A DNA stretch of 64,000 bases from Capnocytophaga canimorsus. GTDB lineage: Bacteria; Bacteroidota; Bacteroidia; Flavobacteriales; Flavobacteriaceae. Positions 1 to 8,700 of the stretch are shown piece by piece (position 1 is the stretch's first letter; every line of letters begins with the position of its first letter). Position numbers and translations under genes: made by a program. Location: NCBI RefSeq assembly GCF_002302565.1, contig NZ_CP022382.1:1869001-1933000 (forward strand), in the 5' to 3' direction. The notes below the pieces were generated by a model. The model searched no databases. It saw only the letters and a program-made list of their open reading frames with translations, and had not been told where the DNA came from.

Positions 1-447
1 ACACGTAATGGAATGCGACATTTCGAAACGGTCACTTTTCAAATCCTGTCCTACCCACGAGGCAATATTTCCTAATGTGGTGGAGGGAGAAGCCAACGTA
101 GCACATTTTTGGTGTGTGAGAAAATATTGATAATGTTGCTCAAAGAGGGAAGTGGCACCTCGAGAGGAGCCGATGTTTATTCCAAAAGTGTTTTCACGCC
201 ACTGTGCTTGTTGTACCGCTTTTCGGGCAGCTATAATAGCAAATAAGACGGAGGGGTCTAGTCCTTTGTACTCTGGATATAAGTTTTTTAGAGTTTCAAT
301 TTCTTTTTTGCTTGAAGAACAAAGCGGAGCCGTGGGAGGGGCATCATATTTAATGTAAGTATCTGAATTTCGGTAGGCTTCAGTAGTTGAATTAAAATCA
401 TTACCTAAAGCTGAAACCGAGCCCATTCCCGTTATAAAAATCTTCAT
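1..447 (-). CDS. Beta-ketoacyl synthase, N-terminal part (cut by window edge)
   Basis: The minus strand reads an open frame from an ATG at 447 to the window edge, 149 codons. It begins MKIFITGMGSVSALGN, the usual start of thiolase-fold ketoacyl-ACP synthases, which condense acyl groups with malonyl-ACP. The last visible residues are SITC; the Cys at residue 149 is where the catalytic nucleophile is expected, so the window ends in the active site. It is not a close copy of the fabF at 24335-25582. Ketoacyl synthases of this kind also occur in aryl-polyene and flexirubin pigment clusters; whether this one does depends on genes outside the window. Family call firm, pathway unknown. Confidence 0.8.
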   Translation of the reverse strand, partial: MKIFITGMGSVSALGNDFNSTTEAYRNSDTYIKYDAPPTAPLCSSSKKEIETLKNLYPEYKGLDPSVLFAIIAARKAVQQAQWRENTFGINIGSSRGATSLFEQHYQYFLTHQKCATLASPSTTLGNIASWVGQDLKSDRFEMSHSITC

Positions 448-502
448 AAAACTAAAAAAATAGATTTCCAGCAAAGGTAATCATCTTTGCAACAAGAGGC
501 AA

Positions 503-538
503 TAAAAAAGCGATGCAAATATCTCTACTTGCATCGCT
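503..538 (-). terminator. Rho-independent terminator of the OmpA-family gene
   Basis: A perfect 10-bp inverted repeat (509-518 with 529-538, arms AGCGATGCAA / TTGCATCGCT) is followed on the minus strand by a run of six T. It lies just downstream of the OmpA-family stop codon and upstream of the ketoacyl synthase. Confidence 0.85.
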
Positions 539-586
539 CACATTGTTTAATCCTAAAACAAACTTTAGTTATGAATGATTTAATTA

Positions 587-1687
587 TTATTCACCCAAAA
601 TACGGAACTCAGTACGACGATTTTTGTGGTGTTCTTCTTCAGAACATTGAACGCCATTAGCACATCTGTTAATTAAACGAGTTTCACCATATCCTTTAGC
701 AATCATTCTTGAGCGTTGAATGCCTTTGGTAGCTAAATAGTTAACAACAGCATTAGCTCTTTGTTGAGATAAAGACATATTGTACTGGTCGTTACCTCTT
801 GAGTCAGTGTGTGACATAATTTCAACACTTGTATTTTTACCTCTTAACAAAGGCAATAAAACATCATCAATTACTTTTTCAGAATCTTTAGTCAAACGAG
901 CGCTATTGTATTCGTAGAAAATAGGTAACATTGTAGGTTCAAGTAACTTACAATCTACTTCTTCCCAAACAGTAACTCCCCCTTTTTTAGTCAACACTTG
1001 TTTGCTAACTGTTTTAAACTCAGCGGCAACCTCTACTTTACGAGTACTTGCAGGACGATCAATTACTTGACGTTTGATAGTAGCATATTCTGCAGGAATT
1101 TCAACTTCTTCTACTCTTGCAGGAGTTTTTACTACTTGACGTTTGAAAGTTGCATTAACTTCAGCGATTTCAGTCTCATTGGTGTAAGCATCTTTAGCCA
1201 AAGTGGTGATATTAACATTTTCGTAACGAGCAGGTCTTTCAACAAAACACGCAGTAACACAAGCATCTTTATTGATTGAAGGGCAGTTTTCTAAATGTTT
1301 GTACTCCCATCCTGAAGTTTTAGGGAACACTTCCAAAGTCTTAACATCCTTTCCGAATGCAGCAGGTACTACAGTTAGCGCACTTCCTTTTTCTTTTTGA
1401 ACGTAAGGAACATTAACTGTTTCATAAACAGCAGGAACATACACTAATTTTTTACTAGCTTCTTTTACTAAAACTCTTTCTTCAATAGTTTTGTAAGTAG
1501 CAGGGATTACCTCTAATTTTGAATAAGCAGGAGAAACTTCAATAGTTTCAGTCTCTTCACGGAATTCGTCTTTAGTGATACATTTCACGTAACATTTTCC
1601 AGGTGCCGGATTTGAAGGTAAATCTTGAGCAAAAACGTAACCACCAGAAATGGTTAAAGCAATTAGGCTTAAAGTTGTTTTTTTCAT
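587..1687 (-). CDS. OmpA-family outer membrane protein with internal repeats
   Basis: 366 residues. Residues 1-20 are a signal peptide (MKKTTLSLIALTISGGYVFA). About residues 40-240 hold irregular repeats of the form PAxYxTVxxxVL, likely beta-rich. From about 255 there is a C-terminal OmpA-like peptidoglycan-binding domain with IFYEYNSARL, the HTDSRG loop, LSQQRANAV and RRTEFR near the end, so the protein probably tethers the outer membrane to the wall. An in-frame ATG at 1747 exists, but a promoter -7 box at 1722-1729 lies between the two, so the start at 1687 with the signal peptide is preferred. Monocistronic: own promoter and own terminator. Confidence 0.88.
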   Translation of the reverse strand: MKKTTLSLIALTISGGYVFAQDLPSNPAPGKCYVKCITKDEFREETETIEVSPAYSKLEVIPATYKTIEERVLVKEASKKLVYVPAVYETVNVPYVQKEKGSALTVVPAAFGKDVKTLEVFPKTSGWEYKHLENCPSINKDACVTACFVERPARYENVNITTLAKDAYTNETEIAEVNATFKRQVVKTPARVEEVEIPAEYATIKRQVIDRPASTRKVEVAAEFKTVSKQVLTKKGGVTVWEEVDCKLLEPTMLPIFYEYNSARLTKDSEKVIDDVLLPLLRGKNTSVEIMSHTDSRGNDQYNMSLSQQRANAVVNYLATKGIQRSRMIAKGYGETRLINRCANGVQCSEEEHHKNRRTEFRILGE

Positions 1688-1721
1688 GTTGTTAATTAAT
1701 TTATCTTTTTTAATCTTACCG

Positions 1722-1729
1722 CAAAGGTA
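1722..1729 (-). promoter_or_regulatory. -7 box for the OmpA-family gene
   Basis: On the minus strand the sequence is TACCTTTG, an exact match to the Bacteroidota TAnnTTTG -7 element, 35 bp upstream of the chosen ATG. No -33 TTG was found at the ideal distance. Confidence 0.6.
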
Positions 1730-1958
1730 GTCTTTTAAAACTGTCAAAAAAACATTTTAATAAATATTTAATATTTAAGGTCTTTGGGTGATTAAGTAAA
1801 AATAATCTAATAAATCCGATTAATTTAGATCAAAGTTTTAATTCTGTGGGTAGTTAAAGTCAAAAAAGAAAATGTAGAACACTATTTTTGGTGCGTTTTT
1901 TGTTTTTATAAAATTGATTTTTTAGGATTATATCTGGTGCTATTTTACGGAAAATCTA

Positions 1959-1966
1959 TACTTTTG
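1959..1966 (+). promoter_or_regulatory. -7 box for the purF-like gene
   Basis: TACTTTTG matches TAnnTTTG and lies 56 bp upstream of the ATG at 2023. The -33 element is not clear. Confidence 0.5.
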
Positions 1967-2022
1967 CAAGCAAAATAAGGCTAACTATTAAAACAATTAA
2001 TCGCTAACACTCAATAAAAACA

Positions 2023-3918
2023 ATGAGCGACAACATCAAACACGAATGTGGCATCGCGATGGTGCGACTGCTAAAACCTTTAAGTTTTTACAAAGAAAAA
2101 TACGGAACAACCTTCTATGGCATCAATAAAATGTATTTGATGCTCGAAAAACAACACAATCGAGGGCAAGACGGTGCCGGACTGGCAACCATAAAGCTCG
2201 ATATGCAACCTGGCGAACGCTATATCAGTCGTGTACGAAGCAATCAACCGCAACCCATACAAGATATCTTCACGCAGGTAAATCAGCGAATTAGCGAACT
2301 CTTAAAAGAAAATCCCGATTTAAAAGAAGACGTACAAGCACAAAAAAAACTCCTTCCATACGTTGGTGAGGTGTACTTAGGGCACGTGCGTTACGGAACT
2401 TTCGGGCAGAATAGCATCGAAAATGTACATCCTTTCTTGCGACAAAACAACTGGCAATCACGCAACCTAATTGTGGCAGGAAACTTCAATATGACCAATG
2501 CTAAAGAACTCTTCGAGCGACTGGTGGCATTGGGTCAGCATCCAAAAGAAAACACTGATACCGTTACGGTTATGGAACGTATTGGGCATTTCCTGGATAC
2601 GGAAGTGGAAGAACTCTATCAGAAATTTAAAGAAGAAGGTCTTTCAAAGGTAGAAGCCTCCAAACGCATTGCCGATGAACTGGACGTGGCAAAAATATTA
2701 CGAAAATCAGCTCGAAGATGGGACGGAGGTTACGCAATGGCAGGGATTTTAGGTCACGGAGATGCTTTCGTGGTGCGTGACCCAGCAGGTATCCGTCCAG
2801 CGTACTATTACAAAGATGAGGAAGTAGTAGTCATCGCTTCGGAACGCCCCGTTATTCAAACGGCTTTCAATTTGGAGTTTGAACAAATCCACGAATTGGA
2901 GCCAGGTTCGGGTATCATCATCAAGAAAGATGGTAGCACGTCCGTTACGCAAATCATTCCGCAGTTGCCACGAAAGGCGTGTTCGTTTGAGCGAATTTAT
3001 TTCTCTCGTGGAAGCGATAAAGAAATCTATTTGGAACGTAAAAAACTGGGAGCGTTATTACTTCCCGAAGTGTTACAATCTATCAATAATGATTTAAAAA
3101 ATAGCGTATTTGCATATATTCCGAACACGGCAGAAACTTCATATTTGGGATTGGTGGAGGAAGCCGACAGCTATCTTAATAAACTCAAACACCAACAGAT
3201 TTTAGCCGAAAAAGACATTTCTTCAGAAAAACTTGCCGAGATTTTATCCCAAAAAATCCGAAAGGAGAAAGTAGCCATTAAGGACGCCAAACTCCGCACC
3301 TTTATCACGGAGGACAGCTCTCGGGACGACCTCGTAGCTCACGTGTACGACATCACCTATGGTTCAGTGCAAAAGGGCGACAATCTGGTAATCATCGACG
3401 ATAGTATTGTTCGAGGCACGACCTTGAAGAAAAGCATTCTCAACATTTTGGGACGCCTAAAACCGAAAAAGATTGTAGTAGTTTCTTCCGCTCCACAAAT
3501 CCGCTATCCTGATTGTTACGGAATTGATATGGCGAGATTGGAGGACTTGATTGCTTTTGAAGCTACCTTGCAACTGCACAAAGAAAGAGGCACATATAAC
3601 ATCATCGAAGAAGTGTATAAAAAATGTATCGCACAGGTGCATTTGAGCGACGACAAAGTGATAAACTACGTCAAGGAAATTTATGAGCCTTTTACCGATG
3701 AGGAAATCACTGACAAAATCACGGAACTATTACTACCGAAAGATTATTCAATCGACGTGAAGATTATTTTCCAATCGGTTGCAAATTTGCATAAGGCTTG
3801 TCCGCAGAACTTGGGCGACTGGTATTTTACGGGCAATTACCCCACCGATGGCGGAAACCGCGTAGTAAACAGAGCCTTTATCAACTTCTATGAAGGGAAA
3901 AAAGATAGAGCGTACTAA
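2023..3918 (+). CDS. purF: Amidophosphoribosyltransferase-like class II glutamine amidotransferase
   Basis: 631 residues. Cys9 (MSDNIKHECGIA) would be the N-terminal nucleophile after removal of an eight-residue propeptide, as in PurF, which makes 5-phosphoribosylamine from PRPP and glutamine in the first step of purine synthesis. The type I phosphoribosyltransferase PRPP loop VIIDDSIVRGTT is at 456-467. The glutaminase domain shows RGQDGAGLAT and HVRYGTFG. At 631 residues it is longer than the roughly 500 residues of classical PurF, with extra helical sequence around residues 95-115 and 375-430. No other pur gene is adjacent. Its role as the housekeeping PurF rather than a paralogue is inferred; both active-site motifs are intact. 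Confidence 0.8.
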   Translation: MSDNIKHECGIAMVRLLKPLSFYKEKYGTTFYGINKMYLMLEKQHNRGQDGAGLATIKLDMQPGERYISRVRSNQPQPIQDIFTQVNQRISELLKENPDLKEDVQAQKKLLPYVGEVYLGHVRYGTFGQNSIENVHPFLRQNNWQSRNLIVAGNFNMTNAKELFERLVALGQHPKENTDTVTVMERIGHFLDTEVEELYQKFKEEGLSKVEASKRIADELDVAKILRKSARRWDGGYAMAGILGHGDAFVVRDPAGIRPAYYYKDEEVVVIASERPVIQTAFNLEFEQIHELEPGSGIIIKKDGSTSVTQIIPQLPRKACSFERIYFSRGSDKEIYLERKKLGALLLPEVLQSINNDLKNSVFAYIPNTAETSYLGLVEEADSYLNKLKHQQILAEKDISSEKLAEILSQKIRKEKVAIKDAKLRTFITEDSSRDDLVAHVYDITYGSVQKGDNLVIIDDSIVRGTTLKKSILNILGRLKPKKIVVVSSAPQIRYPDCYGIDMARLEDLIAFEATLQLHKERGTYNIIEEVYKKCIAQVHLSDDKVINYVKEIYEPFTDEEITDKITELLLPKDYSIDVKIIFQSVANLHKACPQNLGDWYFTGNYPTDGGNRVVNRAFINFYEGKKDRAY

Positions 3919-3929
3919 TTTGGTGAGTT

Positions 3930-4445
3930 ATGCGTCCTATTTTATTTGTCTTTTCAGGACTTCCTGCTTCTGGAAAATCAACACTCTCCAAATGGATAGT
4001 ATCAAAATTTATTGCAGTGTATCTTCGTATAGATACCATTGAGCAAGGGCTTCGTGACTTGTGTAATGTTAATGTAGAAGGAGAAGGATATCGAATGGCA
4101 TATCGAATCGCCAAAGACAATTTACTATTGGGAATGAATGTAGTTGCTGATTGTTGCAACCCAATCACCTTAACTCGTGATGAATGGAAAAATATAGCTC
4201 ATAACACAAATTCTTTTCTAATTAACATTGAAATTGTGTGTTCAGATAAAGAGGAACACCATAGGCGAGTTTTTAATCGAATATCTGAAATAGAAAATTT
4301 GAAATTACCCAATTGGGAAGCTATATCAGAATATCATTACGAAAATTGGACTGAAAATAGAATACAGATTGATACTTCGCATAAAACCATAGAAGAATGT
4401 GTCAGGGAACTATTTTCAAAAATAGAACTAATTTTGGAAAAATAA
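3930..4445 (+). CDS. Small P-loop kinase-like ATPase
   Basis: 171 residues. A Walker A loop GLPASGKST is at residues 10-18, followed by RIDTIEQGLRD, the layout of zeta-toxin / chloramphenicol-phosphotransferase / gluconate-kinase-like small kinases (AAA_33 type). VVADCCNPI resembles the DxxN region of these kinases. It starts 11 bp after the purF-like stop and is probably cotranscribed with it, ending at a strong terminator. Substrate unknown. A free-standing zeta toxin is unlikely because no antitoxin gene is adjacent. Confidence 0.7.
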   Translation: MRPILFVFSGLPASGKSTLSKWIVSKFIAVYLRIDTIEQGLRDLCNVNVEGEGYRMAYRIAKDNLLLGMNVVADCCNPITLTRDEWKNIAHNTNSFLINIEIVCSDKEEHHRRVFNRISEIENLKLPNWEAISEYHYENWTENRIQIDTSHKTIEECVRELFSKIELILEK

Positions 4446-4447
4446 TT

Positions 4448-4485
4448 AAAGGACAAGAACTAACTTGTCCTTTCTACTTTTTTAT
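4448..4485 (+). terminator. Terminator after the P-loop kinase gene
   Basis: 10-bp perfect stem AAAGGACAAG / CTTGTCCTTT with a 6-nt loop, followed by CTACTTTTTT. It lies directly behind the stop codon at 4445. Confidence 0.85.
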
Positions 4486-4525
4486 AAAGAAGTAATTATT
4501 TTCTGTAAAAAACCGATAATAATTT

Positions 4526-5407
4526 ATGCATCACAAAATATTTTTTATTTTTCTTGTTTCATTTGCGACAATGACAAAAGCACAAATAAAAGGAACTTAC
4601 CCAGAAAAGGATAAAATCTTGGTAGAAGGAGGTTTTTTTCTGATGGGAAGTCAAAAATCGGAAGGAGAAACCATTGAGCATCCGCAACATAAGGTATTTT
4701 TACAAACTTTTAAGATAAGTAAATACGAAATCACTAATGCACAATATGCCGAATTCCTAAATGCAAAAGGCAATCAGATGAATGGCGACATTCCTTACAT
4801 AGAACTAAAAGAAGGTTGGAGCCAGATTGAAAAAGTAAACGGCAAGTACATCGCCAAAAAGGGATATGAACAGCATCCTGTGGTATTGGTATCGTGGTAC
4901 GGAGCAAATGCGTACGCTCAATGGGTTGGAGGCAAATTACCTACGGAAGAACAATGGGAATATGCAGCTCATGGAGGAAATAAAACTCAAAAGTACACTT
5001 ATGCGGGGAGTAATACGCTTGATGAAGTAGCTTGGCATCGGCAAAATACAGATTATCTTCAGCCAGTTGGTAAGAAAAAACCTAATGAACTCGGTATTTA
5101 TGATATGAATGGCAATGTTTCAGAGTGGTGCGAAGATGATTTCACGTCGTATGACTATAAGCTCGGGAATACAGAAGAGAAAAAAGAAAAACCTTCTGTT
5201 TTCAGTGCGTTTTTTATGGCAATAATGAGCAAGACACCAAGCAACCACTCGTATCCAGAGGATAAAGTTACACGTGGAGGGCATTACAATCAGCAAAAAA
5301 TGAATATACGCATAGCCAGAAGAGATAATCGCAATGCATTGGGGCAAATCTTCGTTGGTTTTCGGGTGGTTTTTGTGGAAGTGAAGAATTTGAACGATAA
5401 AAAATAG
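4526..5407 (+). CDS. Secreted FGE-sulfatase (SUMF1) domain protein
   Basis: 293 residues. An N-terminal signal peptide (MHHKIFFIFLVSFATMTKAQ) is followed by a formylglycine-generating-enzyme-like fold: GGFFLMGSQ, YEITNAQYAEFL, PVVLVSWYGANAYA, LPTEEQWEYAAHGG, YDMNGNVSEWCEDD, TRGGHYN and FVGFRVVF. Only one Cys (WCED) is visible in the mature part, so the two-cysteine catalytic pair of true formylglycine enzymes is absent and a structural or binding role is likely. GldK and GldJ in this window belong to the same superfamily, but this copy is much shorter and has no lipobox. Its stop codon lies inside the stem of the terminator it shares with asnS. Function unknown. Confidence 0.8.
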   Translation: MHHKIFFIFLVSFATMTKAQIKGTYPEKDKILVEGGFFLMGSQKSEGETIEHPQHKVFLQTFKISKYEITNAQYAEFLNAKGNQMNGDIPYIELKEGWSQIEKVNGKYIAKKGYEQHPVVLVSWYGANAYAQWVGGKLPTEEQWEYAAHGGNKTQKYTYAGSNTLDEVAWHRQNTDYLQPVGKKKPNELGIYDMNGNVSEWCEDDFTSYDYKLGNTEEKKEKPSVFSAFFMAIMSKTPSNHSYPEDKVTRGGHYNQQKMNIRIARRDNRNALGQIFVGFRVVFVEVKNLNDKK

Positions 5408-5438
5408 GCTCAATTTCCTTAGAAATTGAGCCTATTTT
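5401..5438. terminator. Bidirectional terminator between converging genes
   Basis: A 17-bp perfect inverted repeat (5401-5417 with 5422-5438, loop CTTA) has A/T tails on both sides. It serves the FGE-domain gene on the plus strand and asnS on the minus strand. The left arm contains the FGE-domain stop codon TAG at 5405. Confidence 0.9.
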
Positions 5439-5455
5439 TTATGGATGTGGTAATA

Positions 5456-6886
5456 TTAAAATTCAGCGTTTTGTGGTGTTCTTGGGAAAGGAATCACATC
5501 ACGAATATTGGTCATTCCTGTTGCAAATAGCACAAGGCGTTCAAAACCAAGTCCGAAACCGCTATGCACTGCCGTACCGAACTTTCGCAAATCCAAATAC
5601 CACCATAATTCTTGCTCGTCAATACCCATAGCTTTGATTTTTTCAATCAAAACATCGTACCGCTCTTCACGTTGTGAACCACCTACAATTTCGCCAATAC
5701 CAGGGAATAGTATATCCATTGCACGAACTGTTTTTCCGTCTTCGTTGAGTCGCATATAAAACGCTTTGATTTTTGCTGGATAATCAAACAAGATAACAGG
5801 GCTTTGGAAATGTTTTTCTACCAAGTAACGCTCGTGTTCACTTTGCAAATCGGCACCCCATTCATCAATAATGTATTGAAATTTTTTCTTCTTATTATGA
5901 TTTGAATTCTTCAGAATATCAATTGCTTCGGTGTAGCTTACTCGTTTGAAATCATTATTGATTACGAACTCCAACTTTTCAATAAGTGACATTGAGCTAC
6001 GTTCGTTTTGCGGTTTTGTTTTTTCTTCCTCCAAGAAACGTTTGTTGAGAAACTCAATATCTTCACGGCAACGCTCAAGAGTGTATTTCAACACATATTT
6101 AATGAAATCCTCAGCCAAATCCATATTGCCATCAAGGTCGAGGAAAGCCACTTCAGGTTCAATCATCCAGAATTCCGCCAAGTGACGTGATGTGTTTGAA
6201 TTTTCGGCACGGAAAGTAGGTCCGAACGTGTAAATTTTGCCCAAAGCCATCGCAAAAGTTTCTCCTTCAAGCTGTCCTGAAACGGTTAAATTGGTTTCTC
6301 TTCCGAAGAAATCTTTTTTGAAATCGACTTTGCCTTCTTCGGTAAGTGGCGGATTTTTAGCGTCTAATGTCGTAACACGGAACATTTCTCCCGCACCTTC
6401 GGCATCACTTCCCGTAATGATAGGCGTATTTACGTAGAAAAATCCATTTTGCTGGAAATAATCGTGAATGGCAAATGCCAACACCGAACGAACCCGCATA
6501 ATGGCTCCAAAAACATTGGTACGAACCCTTAAATGTGCATTCTCGCGTAAAAATTCAAAAGAATGCTTTTTAGGCTGAATAGGATATTCCTCTGGATTGG
6601 AATCTCCTAAAATATGAATTTCTGTTGCCTGTATTTCAATAGATTGCCCTTTTCCTTGACTTTCCACAACCGAGCCTTTTACCTCAATGGCTGCTCCTGT
6701 AGTGATGCGTTTTAGCAGTTCTTCAGGGGTGTTTTCGAAATCTACAACTACTTGTACATTTTCAATAGTCGAGCCGTCGTTCAAAGCAATGAAACGATTG
6801 CTTCGGAAAGTGCGAACCCAACCTTTTAGAGTTATTTTTTGACCTATTGGAGAGTCTTTAATTACTTGATTGATACTAATATGCAT
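5456..6886 (-). CDS. asnS: Asparaginyl-tRNA synthetase
   Basis: 476 residues, normal length for bacterial AsnRS. An N-terminal OB-fold anticodon-binding domain ([18 protein letters not shown], residues about 22-39) leads to a class II catalytic core. Motif 2 is seen as [19 protein letters not shown] and motif 3 as [15 protein letters not shown] near the C-terminus. [15 protein letters not shown] closes the protein as in other AsnRS. It charges tRNA-Asn in the cytoplasm. It is transcribed alone and converges on the FGE-domain gene. Confidence 0.96.
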   Translation of the reverse strand: MHISINQVIKDSPIGQKITLKGWVRTFRSNRFIALNDGSTIENVQVVVDFENTPEELLKRITTGAAIEVKGSVVESQGKGQSIEIQATEIHILGDSNPEEYPIQPKKHSFEFLRENAHLRVRTNVFGAIMRVRSVLAFAIHDYFQQNGFFYVNTPIITGSDAEGAGEMFRVTTLDAKNPPLTEEGKVDFKKDFFGRETNLTVSGQLEGETFAMALGKIYTFGPTFRAENSNTSRHLAEFWMIEPEVAFLDLDGNMDLAEDFIKYVLKYTLERCREDIEFLNKRFLEEEKTKPQNERSSMSLIEKLEFVINNDFKRVSYTEAIDILKNSNHNKKKKFQYIIDEWGADLQSEHERYLVEKHFQSPVILFDYPAKIKAFYMRLNEDGKTVRAMDILFPGIGEIVGGSQREERYDVLIEKIKAMGIDEQELWWYLDLRKFGTAVHSGFGLGFERLVLFATGMTNIRDVIPFPRTPQNAEF

Positions 6887-7185
6887 ACTGATTCAATATA
6901 AAATTACCAATAATTACATTTATTTTCATTTACCAGATGCAAATATCAAACTTTTTTGACAAAATAAAGGTATCAATTTTTTTTATTTTCATTTTACTGT
7001 TGAAAGTAATATATGTGTAAAATTTACACATATTCTATATTAGCTCAAAAAAAGCGGTTCAAATAAGGGTAACTCAATGAAACTCCGATGTTAAAAAACA
7101 TTAATGATTATAAGCTGAGCTGTTAATCAATACAAAACTTTTTGTTAAACTTTAGCCTTATCGCGCAATTTACACACCTAAATCA
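6887..7185. other. Intergenic region between asnS and gldK
   Basis: AT-rich spacer between divergent genes. I see no small gene or stable hairpin in it. The gldK promoter sits at its right end; no convincing promoter for asnS was found. Confidence 0.6.
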
Positions 7186-7216
7186 TTGTAAAATTCAAAA
7201 CAAATAAGTACGTTTG
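7186..7216 (+). promoter_or_regulatory. Promoter of the gldKLMN operon
   Basis: TTG at 7186-7188 and TACGTTTG at 7209-7216 are separated by 20 bp, a full match to the Bacteroidota -33 TTG / -7 TAnnTTTG promoter. Transcription would start near 7223, giving a leader of about 35 nt before the ATG at 7259 and excluding the in-frame ATG at 7214. Confidence 0.75.
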
Positions 7217-7258
7217 TGCCCTAAAATAGAAAAAAGGGAACTTATAACATTTAGGTTT

Positions 7259-8632
7259 ATGATTAGGAAGATATCTCTGTTTATGGTAATGATTGCAATA
7301 CTTGCTGCTTGTGGTAAGGGAAGCAATAAAGGAGAGCTTGTTGGAGTTAAGGGTAAAAAGTGGAAGCAACCTAAGCCTTATGGAATGACACTTATTCCTG
7401 GGGGGGCTTTTGTAATGGGAAATGCTGATGATGATAAATCCGGTAGCTCAAACGCTCAAAATAAAACAGTTACTGTGCGTTCATTTTATATGGATGAAAC
7501 GGAAATTACTAATAGTGAGTATCGTCAGTTTGTCTATTGGGTGAGAGATTCCATTATCAAAACCAAGTTGGCTTTAATGGCAGAGGATATGGGTCAAGGT
7601 CCTGGAAGTGGAGGTATTGGAGAATTCGCTTTTTTAGATTCTAACTCCGAAAATATGAGCGTTTACGACAAATATATGTACGATAACTATTATAGCGTAG
7701 ATGGCGAAAAGGGGCGAAAATTAAATCCTAAGGCACAAATCATTTGGGATAAAAATAAATATCCTGATGAGAACTATGCTGAGGTTATGGATAAAATGTA
7801 TATCCCTATGGATGAGGCTTACAACGGAAAAAGACCTCTTGATGTAGAGCAATTGGTTTTCAGATATCAGGTTATGGATATGGAAAAAGCGGCACGTAAA
7901 CGTGGCGCTAGAAAAGACTATATCCGAGAGGAACTCGTGAAGATATATCCAGATACTACAGTATGGATTCGTGATTTTGAGTACTCTTATAACGAACCGA
8001 TGCATAATGATTACTTTTGGCACGAAGCGTATAGCGAATATCCTGTTGTGGGGGTTACTTGGGGTCAAGCAAGAGCATTTTGTGAGTGGAGAACCATAAA
8101 TAAAAATGCTTATTTGAAATCTAAGAATGATGATGTGGTAAACGCTTTTCGTTTGCCTATTGAAGCAGAGTGGGAGTTTGCCGCTCGAGGAGGACTTGAA
8201 AACGGTACTTACCCTTGGGGTGGACCTTATACCACTGATGACAGAGCTTGTTTCCTAGCAAATTTTAAGCCTTTACGAGGAGATTATGCAGCAGATAATG
8301 CCTTATATACTGTGGAGGCTAAATCTTACGAACCTAATGGTTATAATCTGTATAATATGGCGGGGAACGTAGCTGAATGGACTAACACGACTTACGATCC
8401 TAACGCTTATGAGTATATGTCAACGATGAATCCCAACGTAAATGATGAAAAAAATCAACGTAAAGTAGTTCGTGGAGGATCTTGGAAAGACCCAATGTAT
8501 ATGCTTCAGGTGCATACCCGTGATTTTGAATATCAAGATTCAGCCAGAAGTTACATCGGCTTTAGAACAGTACAAGACTATATGGGAACTGATGCTACTC
8601 AGAAAGTTAAAGGAGCAAGAGGCTTCAGATAA
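7259..8632 (+). CDS. gldK: Gliding motility / type IX secretion lipoprotein GldK
   Basis: 457 residues. A lipoprotein signal with lipobox LAAC at Cys18 is followed by an FGE-sulfatase fold: GGAFVMGNADDD, MDETEITNSEYRQFVYWV, EYPVVGVTWGQARAFCEWR, LPIEAEWEFAARGG, YNMAGNVAEWTN, VVRGGSWKDPMY and SYIGFRTVQ. A long insertion (about residues 110-245) separates the first and second halves, as in GldK/PorK. GldK forms, with GldN, a periplasmic ring anchored to the outer membrane in the type IX secretion system. The start is set by the promoter at 7209-7216 and by the lipoprotein signal. First gene of gldKLMN; 68 bp to gldL. Confidence 0.93.
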   Translation: MIRKISLFMVMIAILAACGKGSNKGELVGVKGKKWKQPKPYGMTLIPGGAFVMGNADDDKSGSSNAQNKTVTVRSFYMDETEITNSEYRQFVYWVRDSIIKTKLALMAEDMGQGPGSGGIGEFAFLDSNSENMSVYDKYMYDNYYSVDGEKGRKLNPKAQIIWDKNKYPDENYAEVMDKMYIPMDEAYNGKRPLDVEQLVFRYQVMDMEKAARKRGARKDYIREELVKIYPDTTVWIRDFEYSYNEPMHNDYFWHEAYSEYPVVGVTWGQARAFCEWRTINKNAYLKSKNDDVVNAFRLPIEAEWEFAARGGLENGTYPWGGPYTTDDRACFLANFKPLRGDYAADNALYTVEAKSYEPNGYNLYNMAGNVAEWTNTTYDPNAYEYMSTMNPNVNDEKNQRKVVRGGSWKDPMYMLQVHTRDFEYQDSARSYIGFRTVQDYMGTDATQKVKGARGFR

Positions 8633-8700
8633 AAAACACAAAAAATATTGACAACAGAATAATTTTACAAATAAAGCAACTTAATAAAATTTAGAATACT

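Noticed and set aside
998..1279. Plus-strand 93-codon frame inside the OmpA-family gene
   Set aside because: It lies fully opposite a well-supported gene and has a biased Phe/Ser/Tyr composition typical of antisense frames.
3930..4445. Zeta-type toxin of a toxin-antitoxin pair
   Set aside because: There is a similar P-loop, but no adjacent antitoxin gene; the neighbour is the purF-like gene.
4526..5407. True formylglycine-generating enzyme
   Set aside because: The pair of catalytic cysteines is not present and no sulfatase gene is near.
7214..7258. Earlier start for gldK
   Set aside because: The ATG lies in the -7 box at 7209-7216 and would spoil the lipoprotein signal.
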